NCBI RefSeq assembly: GCF_010093815.1
Contig: NW_022985568.1
Location: forward strand, 84,201-148,200
Direction: 5' to 3'
DNA length: 64,000 nt
DNA from: Pseudovirgaria hyperparasitica
Lineage: Eukaryota; Ascomycota; Dothideomycetes; Acrospermales; Acrospermaceae
Of the stretch, positions 1 to 12,252 are shown in pieces. How positions within the stretch are numbered: the stretch's first letter is position 1; every line of letters begins with the position of its first letter. The position numbers and the translations under genes are program-made. Below the pieces are notes generated by a model. The model worked only from the letters and a program-made list of their open reading frames with translations. It was not told the origin of the DNA and did no database searches.

Positions 1-137
1 CTCGCACCTTAATCAAGTCTCACATTTGGTCATACCCAAGATAATCACAAGCCACGATTCTTCCTATAAACTATGTCTTCTTTGGCCTCATGTGTTCGTA
101 GCGATCGTTCTTCAGGAGATTTTGAACGGAATGCTGA

Positions 138-1833
138 TTGGAAAGAATTTCAACGACTTCTTTCGTAGCTCTTACCACATACGAGGTAGAGCGAATGCAA
201 AACATAAATATCAGTAGCACTGCCACATACATCTCCACTACCATGACCCTCGAGAGCACTTACGTATTCAATTACGTTGGCCACAGTCTTGACTCTGCTT
301 CATATGGAACAGGAATCATACCTCAAGACTTCCTCTATCAAATCCATGAACGGACGTGTACAGCTGGTGAATGGCATGGAGATGTTACTGTTCTCGTTCT
401 TGTCAAGTTGGTGTATGCGTCGATCAACCCGAATGAGGCTGCCGTAGGAGTCCTTCAATTAAGCGTCCGTCCATTCTGATAATACTCACCCGTTGTGCTA
501 GAATCATCTCTCTCGACTGATCCAATTGGACCCAAGCAAACAGCCCATCAAACAAAAAGCAAGCCGATCCATTGGAGCGATCCCACTCTTGCAGCGTTCA
601 GCGCGCTTTAATCACTTTAGCGTTATTTGCCTATCCTGCATCACCAGTAGATTCATTCCTGGCCACAGTCACTCCAGTGTATTCTATTAAGTCTACAGCT
701 TCCCTCGATTCATCGTTTGCAGTATTCACGAGCAAAACGAACGTCAATCTTGTTTACATGACCCGTGTAGTGTGGAAAATCAAGATAGAAATTAGAATCA
801 TCACTTTCACCAAGCATTACCGCCACACATTTCAACAACAGTCCTAACACCTTGACAGGTGGCCAACAGCTCATTGGAAACGATGCTACCGACGGGACAC
901 CACGCCAAACTGGTATAGTCGACTCTCCAGAGCTAGAAGGGGTACTCTGCTCACCACCGATTCTTACGTTAGGCAGTCATACAGTGACCGGGACCGCTGC
1001 AACACAATATTACTTTAGGCCGGGAGCAGTCTTAATATCTGGTGAGACTATTATGGTCGATGCTACAATTATCGGTCTTGACGCTTGAGCTCACTATCTT
1101 ATCATTGGAGGGTCATCGTCATACATCCCAACAGTCGCAACACCAGTTCCTATGCTCAATGTAGATGACACGAAGTATCCGCTTCAACCTGGTAACTCAA
1201 TCATCATTCAAGGACAAAGGCTTGTTGCTGGGTCCGTCATAAATGTTACACCAGATATGCGCATGCTACAGCTGCACCCGTACTTCCAATCGACGGAGCC
1301 AAGTTCACAGCAACACCTGGATCTGGAACGAGCTATGCGATAGGGGTCAATATCTAATACCTGATGGTCAGATCATAGTCGCGAATCTGACGATGTCACT
1401 GACACCTTTTGCTACGGCACTTGTGATCAATAGTGCCACTACAACTCTGTTGAGTCCTCAGTCTCAAGCTACGAATGCACCACTGCTGTCATTGAACGGG
1501 CAGACAATCGCTGCCGACCCGCAGACCGCGTACACTATTGACGGGCAGACCTCTACAACGTCGGATGCCTCGCCAGATCTAGACTCAGCTACCACGACCT
1601 ACCAAATTGTACGTCTCGCCCATACCGAAACCGGAAATGCACTGAATGTAATGGTGCCCGACTTAACTTTCGCCTTGTTCGTTGGGGCTCCTCTTGTATT
1701 TGCTCTAATCTGGAATAAGTTCGATCCCTCATGTGAAACGCTTCAACTTAAATTTGGCTTTGAAGCAAGGACAAACACAAATTTTATATTTACATGTTTT
1801 CTCCCCTTTCGACAGCGTTGGACTCCTTTGTAG
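138..1833 (+). pseudogene. Decayed repeat-type cell-surface protein gene
   Basis: The + strand holds a series of open stretches in different frames that read like one family. They repeat a loose motif built on G-Q-x-I/L followed by V-x-G/N and then a hydrophobic-S/T-L-x-P stretch, for example around 852-1088, 1152-1260 and 1350-1640. Such Ser/Thr/Pro-rich repeats with a 'GGQ...ISLAP'-like core are common in large predicted surface proteins of Pezizomycotina. The last segment (about 1620-1720) ends in a hydrophobic stretch that could be a membrane or GPI-type tail. I could not join the pieces with convincing GT-AG introns over the whole length, and stops separate them, so I call a pseudogene. 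A heavily spliced live gene is the alternative. The family call rests on motif style only. Confidence 0.4.
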
Positions 1834-2144
1834 TCTTCGGAACATTTGTAAAAAGGGAGAACTACGATGCTTATTAATAACTACATCATTAACTCATCTT
1901 ATATAGCTGGCGCCTAGCGTGCACATATACAGTTTGAAATCGCCATGATCTTAAGGTGGATGATCTCTCTTAAGAAGAAGACATTGTCACTAAATCTGGA
2001 CGAACATGAAAAGTCTACACGGAACAGATATCAGGCAATATCGACACCGTAGCCAGACTGCCGTTTCCAGGATTTATGTCTCCGTCTCCTTGATAATTTG
2101 TATAGGTCTTTGAGACAACGTATGGTCGCACTCATGGCCCGTTC

Positions 2145-2627
2145 TTAATTGAATGCGACACACGTATCAAAAATAGTTTTAAAAGTGCTTTCGAACGATT
2201 CACGAGGCTGGAAAGCAAACAGAAAGCTCGCAAAATACGAGCGGCTAGTTTCGCCAGTCTGCCTCAGCCGTTGTGCCTCGGCATAAATCACGAGACTGCT
2301 GCGGGGGATTGCAACGCATTCTTCATTCAATCTCCGCAGCTCAGTAGTCAGCGGTTTGTCAACGCGACGCGTTGCGCCACTGGATTCTTGCATGTGAATG
2401 CCTCTCGTCTTGCGGGTTGATGTCGATACTTCCTATTATCATCTGGATGTATGTTTACATGATTCACAGCCGCCGTGTCCGCAAAGCTCGAAGCCACCGA
2501 GTCTTGTCACGGATGACATCAGCTGGTCCCTTACTGCAATTATCCCCTTGGACCGGCTACGACGTAATTCCTCGGCCCAATCCACAAGCTCCGTCACGTC
2601 CACCAGACGATTCAGGTAATAGCACAT
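2145..2627 (-). CDS. Possible small two-exon gene, function unknown
   Basis: Two open stretches on the minus strand can be joined. Exon 1 runs from 2627 and contains the peptide WAEELRRSRSKG and a short Cys/His-rich end (CGHGGCESC). A donor of the form GTAAAC near 2455 and an AG just before 2408 would join it in frame to the stretch that ends in a stop at 2145. The joined product would be about 140 residues, basic and Arg-rich, with no signal peptide or membrane segment. I recognise no domain. The initiator is uncertain, because an ATG upstream near 2670 could also be used. It lies just upstream of isocitrate lyase on the other strand, so part of this region may simply be promoter. Confidence 0.22.
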
Positions 2628-2725
2628 GCGATATGGTTCGTTATGAGTACCGGTCTGGCCCGAATGCGCTTTGGCATACTCTTAGCTTGTCTTTCCTGGC
2701 CGCATGAGCAATCGTGATGCAGCTT

Positions 2726-2731
2726 TATATA
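2726..2731 (+). promoter_or_regulatory. TATA-like box upstream of isocitrate lyase
   Basis: A TATATA hexamer lies about 207 bp before the isocitrate lyase start. It is the only such box in the last 250 bp before the gene. A core promoter role is inferred from position alone. Confidence 0.3.
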
Positions 2732-2937
2732 CCCTAGCGTGACCATACCTCGGATGAAGATTGTTGTATCCACCTTCTCTGACTGGTCTTTAGAGTTATC
2801 TTCTGTAATTATTAGGCCCGTGGAAATACGCTGGACTACATTGCTCCTGCTAACTCATATTAACAATCCCAAACTCAGCTATATTATAGCTCATACTTAC
2901 AAGCTCTTCCTCACGTCTCGTTCGAAACGATCTCACC

Positions 2938-4645
2938 ATGGCAGACAACGAAGAGAAGGTGTACCAGCAGGAGGTTGCAGAGGTTAAGAAGTGGTGGACT
3001 GACTCGAGGTGGCGATACACCAAGCGTACCTTTACTGCTGAGCAGATTGTTGCTAAAAGGGGGACTATTCCAATATCATATCCAGGCAATGTCTTGAGCA
3101 AAAAGCTATGGAACATACTGGAGGGGAGGTTCAAGAATAAGGAGGCTTCCTTCACCTACGGCTGTTTGGACCCGGTCATGGTCACGCAGATGGCCAAGTA
3201 CCTGGACACTGTGTACGTCTCCGGATGGCAGAGCTCATCCACCGCAAGCTCGACAGATGAACCTGGTCCGGATCTCGCGGATTATCCATACGTACATATT
3301 CACCTCTACAAATTGACAGACATTAAATTGATAATTGGCAGACTACCGTCCCGAACAAGGTCCAACATCTATTCATGGCGCAACTTTTTCACGACAGGAA
3401 GCAGCGTGAAGAGCGTGTGACTACTGCAAAGGCCGATCGGGGCAAACTCCAGAAGATCGACTTCCTCCGCCCCATCATTGCCGATGCCGATACAGGTCAT
3501 GGTGGTTTAACTGCCATCATGAAGCTCACCAAGCTCTTCATTGAGAAGGGTGCTGCGGGTATTCACATTGAGGATCAAGCTCCAGGAACTAAGAAGTGCG
3601 GTCACATGGCTGGAAAAGTGCTCGTTCCGATCGCTGAACACATCAACCGTCTCGTCGCTATTCGTGCGCAGGCCGATATCATGGGAAGTGATCTTCTCGC
3701 TGTAGCGCGCACGGATTCTGAAGCTGCCACCCTAATCACCTCCACAATTGACCCTCGCGATCACCACTACATTCTCGGTGCGACCAATCCAGCTCTTCAG
3801 CCTCTCAACGATCTCATGATAGCTGCTGAGAACGCCGGTAAGAACGGGGCACAACTGCAGGCTGTAGAAGACGAATGGAATGCACAAGCAGGTCTCAAGC
3901 TTTTCCACGAGGCTGTTATTGACACTATCAACGCCGGTGTTCACGTGAACAAGAAGGATCTCATCAGTCAATTCACGACTGCATCCAAGGGTAAGAGCAA
4001 CGCGGAAGCCCGCGCAATTGCGAAAGGATTGACTGGTGTTGATGTTTACTTCGATTGGGATTCACCGAGAACGAGAGAGGGTTACTACAGGTACCGTGGT
4101 GGCTGTGAATGTGCCATCAACCGCGCTGTTGCATATGCTCCCTACTGCGACCTGATTTGGATGGAGAGTAAGTTGCCCGACTATGCGCAAGCGAAGCAAT
4201 TTGCCGATGGTGTCCACGCCGTTTGGCCCGAACAGAAGTAAGTTCTGATCCAGTTAAAAATTTAAATAAATGCTGATATACATCGAGGCTCGCGTACAAC
4301 TTATCTCCATCGTTTAATTGGAAGGCTGCAATGCCGCGTAACGAACAAGAAACTTACATTCAGCGTCTAGCCTCCATGGGTTACTGCTGGCAGTTCATCA
4401 CTCTCGCGGGTCTGCATCAGACTGCACTAATGGCGGATACCTTTACCAAGGCATATGCCAAGCAGGGCATGCGAGCATATGGCGAGCTCATTCAGGAGCC
4501 AGAGATGGTCAACAAGGTGGAGGTTGTGACACACCAGAAATGGTCCGGAGCAAATTATGTGGATGAGCTGTTGAAGATGGTGAGCGGTGGTGTAAGCAGC
4601 ACCAGTGCAATGGGCAAGGGTGTGACCGAGGACCAGTTCAAATAA
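2938..4645 (+). CDS. acuD: Isocitrate lyase (glyoxylate cycle)
   Basis: Cleaves isocitrate to succinate and glyoxylate, the first bypass step for growth on acetate or fatty acids. Exons are 2938-3291, 3342-4237 and 4288-4645, giving 535 residues, the usual length for fungal isocitrate lyase. The lyase signature KKCGHM is at about residues 202-207 and supplies the catalytic Cys. [13 protein letters not shown] upstream belongs to the metal-binding active site. The C-terminus reads [10 protein letters not shown], close to the Neurospora and Aspergillus enzymes as I remember them. Introns are about 50 bp, GT-AG, and fall where the family reads through (DYPY/TTVPN and EQK/LAYN). There is no SKL-type C-terminus, so peroxisomal import, if any, would need another signal. 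The malate synthase gene follows 2.7 kb downstream on the same strand. The mitochondrial paralogue near 60-62 kb is the methylisocitrate form. Confidence 0.96.
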
Positions 4646-4840
4646 GTGACAGAGTCTCATGGACTCTTTGACCGTGTATATGCAAATTGCTTCATGTTAG
4701 ACACGTTCGTATTAAATATCACGTTAAAATTATGACCGGTAATTTATCTCACGTGACGCAGCTATCTTGTAGACGGCTAGGACTTTGACGGGTTCGCGCT
4801 GCGGCCTGTTCCCACATGCTCCCTCGCACATCTTTTCGAA

Positions 4841-6650
4841 ATGGAAACTCTTCATAACACGACCTGGGATGTGATAATCTCTGGTACAGGACTTCCACAA
4901 TCACTACTTGCTCTGTACGTATCTTATTTCCGCAATCACTTCTCCAATCTGACTGACTTAGCATGATGGAAAAAGTTCTCTCTCGCGCTCCGACAAAAGA
5001 GTCCTACACATTGACCAGAATGAATTTTATGGAGGCCCAGAAGCTGCATTCAGCTTGCAAGAGGCAGAGACGTGGGTCAGACAGTTAAACGATGTGTCAC
5101 CCTCTCATACGCGTACTGTTTATTCCAGCGTCTCGTTACAACAACCTCCAAATCATGATACAGATGGACCGAAACTTTCATTCTCTCGCGCCTACAGCTT
5201 GACTTTGTCCCCTCAAATAATTTACTCACGATCAGCGCTTATAAGTGCGCTCGTAGACTCCAAAGTATATAAGCAACTGGACTTCCTTGCTGTTGGCAGC
5301 TGGTGGGTTTTTTCCTCTCCCGAAGACGCAGAATCGGTACGCGCAGGCTCTTTGCTGAAAGTACCCAATGGAAGAGAGGACATATTCACGGACTCGTCAC
5401 TACGGTCAAAAGACAAAAGAGCACTGATGAAGTTCCTGAGATTCATGACAGACTACGAAGAACTCCACGATATATGGGAACCATATCGCGATCAGCCTTT
5501 CTCTGCACTTTTGATAGAGAACTTCAAAATGTCTCCGAAGCTACAAGAGCCTATTTGTGCCTTGACTTTGACATCAATGACTCCTAATCGGACGTCGACA
5601 GAATATGCCTTGCCACGCATTGCAAGACATCTGCGTTCTGTGGGTGTCTTCGGTCCGGGATTTGGGGCCATCATACCAAAATGGGGAGGCCTCTCCGAGG
5701 TTGCACAGGTGGGATGTCGAGCTGGCGCTGTCGGTGGCGCGACTTATGTCCTTGCAAAAGGCATCGAAGGCCGGCAGTACAAAGAGCCAGATTCCCCAGA
5801 TGGCCCATCTGATATTACACTCAACCTCCGAGGAGGCGAGAGCGTCTCGACCAAGTGGCTTGTTGGGGCGCGTGACGAAGCTCTCGGTCAACCATCTAAC
5901 TCGATGCAGCGCTCAAGGGATTCAGCGCCAGGTCTACTGCGGTCGATCTCCATCGTTTCATCACCTCTTCGTAGCTTGTTCCCTCCCCTAGGCGAGGGCT
6001 CTCCTGTCCCTGCCGCGGCTGTCGTTGTGTTCCCCACGGGCTCACTTACTATTGAAGGGATATCATCTGCAGACATGCCTCCAGTCAACATATTTGTTCA
6101 TTCAAGTGAGACTGGTGAGTGTCCTACTGGACAAAGTAAGTTGCCAACTCCTTTTATCAACTTTTCGGATGACGATTTCTTCATACAACCTTATCTACAT
6201 TGTCTGAACTTCATTGACGACCTTGCGAGACCTTCTGACACTATCATGAACTCATATAAGCATCACGCCCATTATAGTACACCGTGCTAATGATATGCAG
6301 GTGTTCTCTATGCGAGTATATCTCCCGTCGAATGCGATTGCGAGGTGATTCTCAAGCAAGCTGTGGATACACTCCTCCTGGCTTCTCGGGAGGAACCACA
6401 ACCGAAAGTACTATGGTCGCTTCACTACAAGGTCAACCTACCGTTGCCAGAGGTAGCAGAAGTAGACAATGGTGTCCGAGTCACGGGAAACATTGTAGAG
6501 CTCCCTCATACCTCTCTAGATCTAGTGTTCGAAGACGCCGTAGTTGACCAGGTACAAGTCGCATGGAGGCACGTCACAGGGCAACGCAATAGTGAGTTCC
6601 TCGATTTCGAAGATAGAGAGGGCACGAATGAAGATGCCAACAACGATTGA
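4841..6650 (+). CDS. MRS6: Rab escort protein (GDI/CHM family)
   Basis: Presents newly made Rab GTPases to geranylgeranyl transferase II and delivers them to membranes. Exons are 4841-4914, 4976-6135 and 6301-6650, encoding 527 residues. The N-terminus has the FAD-like fold signature DVIISGTGLPQSLLALSL followed by VLHIDQNEFYGG, which is typical of the REP/GDI superfamily. A second conserved block, GLSEVAQVGCRAGAVGGATY, lies near residue 270. The first intron uses acceptor AAAAG at 4971-4975; a nearer AG at 4960-4961 would break the frame. The second intron is long for this locus (165 bp). The protein is longer than RabGDI (about 450 residues) and ends in an acidic tail, both favouring REP over GDI. 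It sits between isocitrate lyase and malate synthase with no obvious functional tie. Confidence 0.88.
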
Positions 6651-7331
6651 TTATACGACAACCTCAGGACCTATCGCATTTATGTGACGCCTGACATGAT
6701 TTAAGAAAGCAGTGATCTTTGGGGCCAGACAAGCTCATATGTAAGATGAATGCACCAAGAGAGTTGGCAGAGCTTTAGGTGATCACATACGACCACGCAT
6801 CCCGATACAATGATCATGACTCTTTTGCAGGTCTGAGATTGGTTGTCTGTAGGTGATCTATATATCTCGTTTCACTGGTGCTGTAGCGTATCATCGCTAA
6901 AATGGCCACCTGCATGACGCGTCGTTCGCGCTAGCGGCTTTGGTAATGTAGGTATCTCTCTGATATACCACGTTCAGGATATGATTAGTTCTCGTCAGCA
7001 TCGAGCAAGAACAACACATAGGCATATTACCTACTTGTACCGTCTCCCCCTTGGCTCTTCATAGTTAGCAGCACCGTGCACGTAAGGGGTGACGCGGGTA
7101 TTGTCGGAAGTGCAGGCCCCGCAGTAGGAATTGGCCGCGGGCCTGGGGAACTCTGACCTGGCCCAAGCTCCAAAGCTTGTGGTCATGGAGTCCATCATCC
7201 TCGGCAGACAATCCCAAGTGACGTTTGCTAGCTCAGTATGTAGTTATTGTGTCCCCCTCTTCTACGGGTCTCCTTCTATCACGACCTTTAAATCTCTAAT
7301 TAGCAGCATACATCTTATATACTTAGCCAGC
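6651..7331. other. Intergenic, malate synthase promoter
   Basis: No gene seen. The part just before malate synthase is GC-richer than the rest. A CreA-type hexamer (GCGGGG, minus strand) lies at 7117-7122. This six-base site is common by chance, so glucose repression is a guess consistent with the pathway. Confidence 0.4.
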
Positions 7332-9120
7332 ATGCCTCCCTCCAACCCAGATCTCATTCTCCGTGATGTCAATATCCTCGGCCAGCTCAATGATAAGACT
7401 CGCCAGATCCTGAACAAAGATGCCGCAGTCTTCCTAGCCCTCCTACACAGAACTTTCAATGAGCGACGGAAGGCTCTTCTCGAACGCCGTCAGATTCGTC
7501 AGGCTGAGCTTGACAAAGGCAACCTTCCCGATTTCCTCCCAGAGACCAAGCATATCAGGGACAATGATGCCTGGAAAGGAGCACCACCAGCCCCTGGCCT
7601 GGTGGATAGGCGGACCGAGATCACCGGTCCCACGGATAGGAAGATGGTTGTCAATGCTCTCAACGCCGATGTGTGGACATACATGGCTGATTTCGAAGGT
7701 ATGAGATTTCTGAAACGTGAGAGAATGCTATGATTGATCAACACAATCAGACTCCAGCGCCCCAACATGGGACAATATGATCAACGGACAGCTTAACCTG
7801 TACGACGCCATACGCAGGCAAGTAGACTTTAAGCAAGGCGAGAAGGAATACAAACTACGCACTGACCGTAAGCTACCGACTCTCATTGCGAGAGCTCGAG
7901 GATGGCACCTCGAGGAGAAGCACTTCACTGTGGACGGAGCTGCCATCTCCGGTGGGCTTTTCGACTTCGGTCTCTACTTCTTCAACAACGCCAATGAGCT
8001 TGTAAAGCGTGGCGCAGGCCCATATTTCTACCTTCCAAAGATGGAGTCACACTTGGAGGCACGTCTCTGGAACGATGTGTTCAACTTCGCCCAGGACTAC
8101 ATCGGCATGTCCCGTGGAACCATTCGTGGTACTGTTTTGATCGAGACTATCATGGCTGCTTTCGAGATGGACGAGGTAACTATGTCAGTCAATTATGCAG
8201 ATATCATAGCTAATAGCCGCCCAGATTATCTATGAACTCCGTGATCACAGTTCAGGTCTAAATTGCGGTCGCTGGGATTATATCTTCAGTGTTATCAAGC
8301 GCTTCCGCCAAAACCCCAACTTCGTTCTACCAGACCGATCTGCCGTGACCATGACCGTTCCTTTCATGGATGCCTACGTACGCCTTCTAATTAAGACCTG
8401 CCATAGACGACAAGTCCATGCCATGGGAGGCATGGCTGCCCAGATCCCAATCAAGAATGACAAGAAAGCCAACGACCTCGCTATGGACGGCGTCCGCGCC
8501 GACAAGCTCCGCGAAGTACGCGCTGGCCATGATGGAACCTGGGTCGCACATCCTGCGCTTGCTGAGATTGCCAACGAGGTCTTCAATACCCACATGCCAA
8601 CCCCAAATCAACTCTTTGTACGTCGTGAGGAGGTCAATGTTACACGTAACGACCTTCTGAACATGAACGTACCGGGTAAGATAACTGAAGAGGGCATTCG
8701 CAAGAATCTGAACATCGGGCTCGGATACATGGAGGGCTGGCTGCGCGGGGTGGGCTGCGTGCCGATCAACTTCCTAATGGAAGATGCGGCGACGGCGGAG
8801 GTCTCCCGCAGTCAGCTGTGGCAGTGGTGTAAGCACGGAAGCGCGACGGCGGAGGGTGTCAAGGTCACGCCGCAGTATGCACTCAAGTTGTTACATGAGC
8901 AGTCTAAAGAGCTGGAGAGCAGGGCACCTAAGGGCAACAAGTTCCAACTTGCGGCAAAGTACTTTGAGGGCCAAGTGACTGGACAGGACTATGCAGAGTT
9001 CTTGACATCGTAAGTGTCCTCCTGAGATCTGGATATGTGCATATGCTGACACAAAATCGTAGACTTCTCTACAACGAGATTACAAACGTGGGTTCTCCTG
9101 TCGGCGCAGCCAAGTTATAG
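7332..9120 (+). CDS. acuE: Malate synthase, glyoxylate cycle, peroxisomal
   Basis: Condenses glyoxylate with acetyl-CoA to malate, the step after isocitrate lyase. Exons are 7332-7698, 7751-8175, 8225-9009 and 9063-9120, giving 544 residues as expected for malate synthase A. The PROSITE-type signature [16 protein letters not shown] is at about 270-285, straight after the second intron. [17 protein letters not shown] and [12 protein letters not shown] follow, both typical of the family. The protein ends in AKL, a peroxisomal targeting signal type 1. I chose the ATG at 7332 because [10 protein letters not shown] leads directly into the conserved fold; the open frame extends upstream but has no family-like sequence. 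It lies 2.7 kb from isocitrate lyase on the same strand, with the Rab escort gene between. Confidence 0.96.
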
Positions 9121-11348
9121 ATACCAAGCCACTTTTAAACTCGTCCCATGATCGTTTAACTACTATATATTGTAAAGTAACTACGGCGTATTGAAACCAG
9201 CGATATTGTCCTCGCACATCCAAAAGCCTGTGAAGCTTCAATTTCCTTCTCATGAGCACACCATCTGATTCGTCGGTAACCACTTCTTCCACCGGCACAC
9301 ATGTGACTTGCTCTCCTCCGTGAATTGAGAAACAAGCTAAATCGGATCCCCTTAGATCGCGTCCTCCGTGCCGGCCGTGAAGTTGTAATGTCAATCACAT
9401 GCCAATCATGTACAGCCGACGGATCGGCCGTGGACGGAGAGCTCGCGTGATTACCTTAATGCAGCGGCGCCGAATTTTGCCGACTCCACCTAGTCGTGTA
9501 TTATATAATACTTGGCTAGGTAAGATAGCTCGTTATGTTGGATGAAGGTGTGTTAGCACGCATGGATACACTCACTGTTTGCACGTAGTTCCCTGCTTTG
9601 AATTTGGCTTGGGATGATGTTGGTGGATATTCAACCTTGAGGGCAGGAATGACGGTAGGGGATCCTGGAGACTGGTCTATTCAGAAGTGAGTATGCGATA
9701 CTATCAAGTAAGTTGGTTCCATGTTTACTATTGAGCTGCTGATCTTGGTTGTTCTCTCCGTTTGTCTGCATTTTGCTCAAGATGTCCCTATAAGTCAGCA
9801 AGACATGGTCTAGGTTTGTTAGTTCCGGTGCACTAGTCTCTTCAAGCTTGTCAAGTACTCAGATTTCCAGCGTAGGTTGCACTTGCAATGATAAATTCTG
9901 GACCAGACCCTTGTGTTCAGCCCACGTAATGCTTATCCTTGGGCAGGTGGATCTTCTGGGATCAAAACGCGAGGACCTATAGCTAGCACAGATAGTATTA
10001 AGTATAGGTCATGAAGATACTGACTGCTGTGTTTGCTGGCTCCTTTGGGCTTTGCTATGTGCGTGTTGGCCACGATAGCGTAGATTATCAACTTTCGAGC
10101 TATATGCAGAACGTCCTTCATGCGCCATGCCATGTCTTGTTCTGGTACAATAAAGTCCTTCATATGGGTGACGTCCTTGGTGTTTCAGCGACCGTCTAGT
10201 CGAGTTGCCGATTTGTAAGTTGGTCCAGGATTTGGCCTGGTAGGTCCCATGGGGATATGATAGTGTGCGTAGTTTAGGGGGTTCTTACAGCAGACGTGAT
10301 TATACGTACCCTGTTTCTCCAACAAGTTATTACCAAAGAAGTGCCTGAAGCTCTCAGAGCTGGAACGCTTAGTATGGTATTATATAGCAATTATTGATAA
10401 AACTATGCAGTCAACTCAATCCAAACCGGCCATAATATGTCTGTTGCACTCTTCAGTACTTATCTATATTCTTTGTATACTTATATATGAAACCACACCT
10501 ATGATCATCATAGTGTATAAATGCTAAAAATTATAGATAAATGTTAAACACCGTGCGGAATGTTGATCTATGCGTACCGTAGTCATACAGGTCATACCAC
10601 TATGTTCTCTACGAAGAGACTTTACGGAGTTCACCACCGAGAGAACTTCGCGCCACAGAGCGCTCAGTTTTGTATCTCAGGCAATGGGTCTAATCAGATC
10701 TATGTATTATGCTAGGCATCTGCAACTCCCTCTGAGCTTCAGTATTCGTGAAACACAATACGATTAACTTGTATACGTCACGAATATAAAGGAAAAACAA
10801 TGTTAGCTTACTCTGAAATAATTTTAAAGTAGTAAGACACCTTGAACGCTGCTTGCTGCCACGACTGTGTAGGGATACCTTATAAGAAGCTCAAACTTCC
10901 CTCATCAAACCAACATTATAGTGGAGCAACCGTCTTCTTGTTTCAGAAGCGTTTCGTAAGCTATCGGGCATCGTGTATCAGCGAGACTCTTTGGTTGGGT
11001 TAAACAACGTCTCGTTGAAATGAGTTATATGCTGTTGATCAATATGCAAATGTGCTTATTCAACGCCTAGCATGTGTGATTTGTAGGGCTCAATCAAATG
11101 TATAGATAGCATTCATAAGGCTATGTGTTAACTACTAGCTTTCTGATGTTACCTTGATGTATTCACTGGCTCTAAGCGGTGAGTTGGCACAAGACGATGG
11201 ACTTATGCAGAACCTAGTGGCTATATAGAATTGTAGATTTCACTTTCGACCCCTGATGACGCCCACACCTCATCTCTACGGAAAGAATGATGGTACAATA
11301 ATATGCAGATTGCGTGATTTCCCTTCGCTTGGCTCGAAATATAGTAGT
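9121..11348. other. AT-rich intergenic stretch with relic coding sequence
   Basis: No intact gene is recognised. Base composition drops towards AT, most clearly at about 10,380-10,560 and 10,780-11,240. A degenerate coding remnant on the minus strand (9680-10163) is listed separately. Confidence 0.5.
9680..10163 (-). pseudogene. Degenerate coding remnant, family unknown
   Basis: On the minus strand, a 76-codon stretch starting at 10163 contains IYAIVANTHIAKPKGASKH and a hydrophobic end. After a stop the same strand continues with LDKLEETSAPELTNLDHVLL and YRDILSKMQTNGENNQDQQ in another frame. Both halves have the amino-acid balance of real protein but are interrupted and have no clear introns. 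They sit in AT-rich sequence. I read this as an old gene or mobile-element fragment. The family is not recognised and no terminal repeats were seen. Confidence 0.35.
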
Positions 11349-12252
11349 TCAGCCTGTGAGCTTCTCACCCCTGGCAAAGAATAATGTCCTTGAAACGTTC
11401 TGCCCGTTCTTACCCTCCAAGACCATCTTCTCGTCCATGACCTTGAAGCTGAACCTTGACAGGCCTGCATTATCGTATATTTTCTGCATATCAGATTCCG
11501 TGAAGCCATGTTTCTGGATGGATTTGACTGCATCGTGATCATTAAATGCAGTTCCGTCATCTGACAGAAGATCGATCAGAAGTAGTACACCTCCTGGCTT
11601 AAGGCGTGTTGCTAGCTTTTTTGCGGCATCTGCAGGATCTTCGAAATGGTGGAAACCCAACCCGATACAGGCGATATCGAAGTTGAAGTATTTATCCTGC
11701 ATGAGTTCTACAGGCTCCACTGGATCTCTCAAGAGGTTGCCTGTTACTGCCGAAATATTTGACAACGGTATACCCGCATCAGACACCTTTTTGTTGAATG
11801 CGTCCACCATTTCGGGCGTTATATCAATACCTATGGCGTGAGTAATGTGGGGTCCAAGTCGCTGAGATGATAGTTAGCAATATCCTAAGACGGTGCCACG
11901 TAACTGACTCGTGTCACTATTCCAGTACCGCAAGCATAGTCCAACAAGCGGACCTCTCTGCTCTCAGCCAACCTTTCCTCCGGCGTGATCCAATTGACTC
12001 CAATCCAGGAGTGATAATCCTCAAAAGCTTTCGAAACAGCCTCTTGTACTTTTTTGTTCTTGGGATTGTTGTCGTACCATTCGACTTTGTCCCTGTACAG
12101 GTCACGGACAATTAGCTACCAGCCCCTGGTACATTTCAAGAGAAGCAGAGACACCACCAGAAGAAACCGTGTGCTACACACAATACGAGTCGGGTCATCG
12201 TCGAGCGTGTCACATACCGGAAATACTTAATGTTGTCATCTTCAATGCCCAT
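11349..12252 (-). CDS. SAM-dependent methyltransferase, class I
   Basis: Exons are 12218-12252, 11909-12092 and 11349-11861, giving 243 residues. The AdoMet-binding motif I is LLDYACGTGIVTR (about residues 61-73), split from IGIDITPEMVDAF by the second intron. The later FDIACIGLGFHHFEDP and LKPGGVLLLIDLL correspond to motifs II/III and post-motifs of the UbiE/COQ5-like or Methyltransf_11/25 fold. No targeting peptide is evident. The substrate cannot be told from sequence. Similar short fungal proteins are annotated only as methyltransferases. The protein starts MGIEDDNIKYFRDKVEWYD, and the first exon codes for only 11 whole residues. Its promoter faces the 3' end of TYW3, about 350 bp away. 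Confidence 0.85.

Noticed and set aside
4117-4299. Minus-strand frame inside isocitrate lyase
   Set aside because: Shadow of the coding strand; no independent support.
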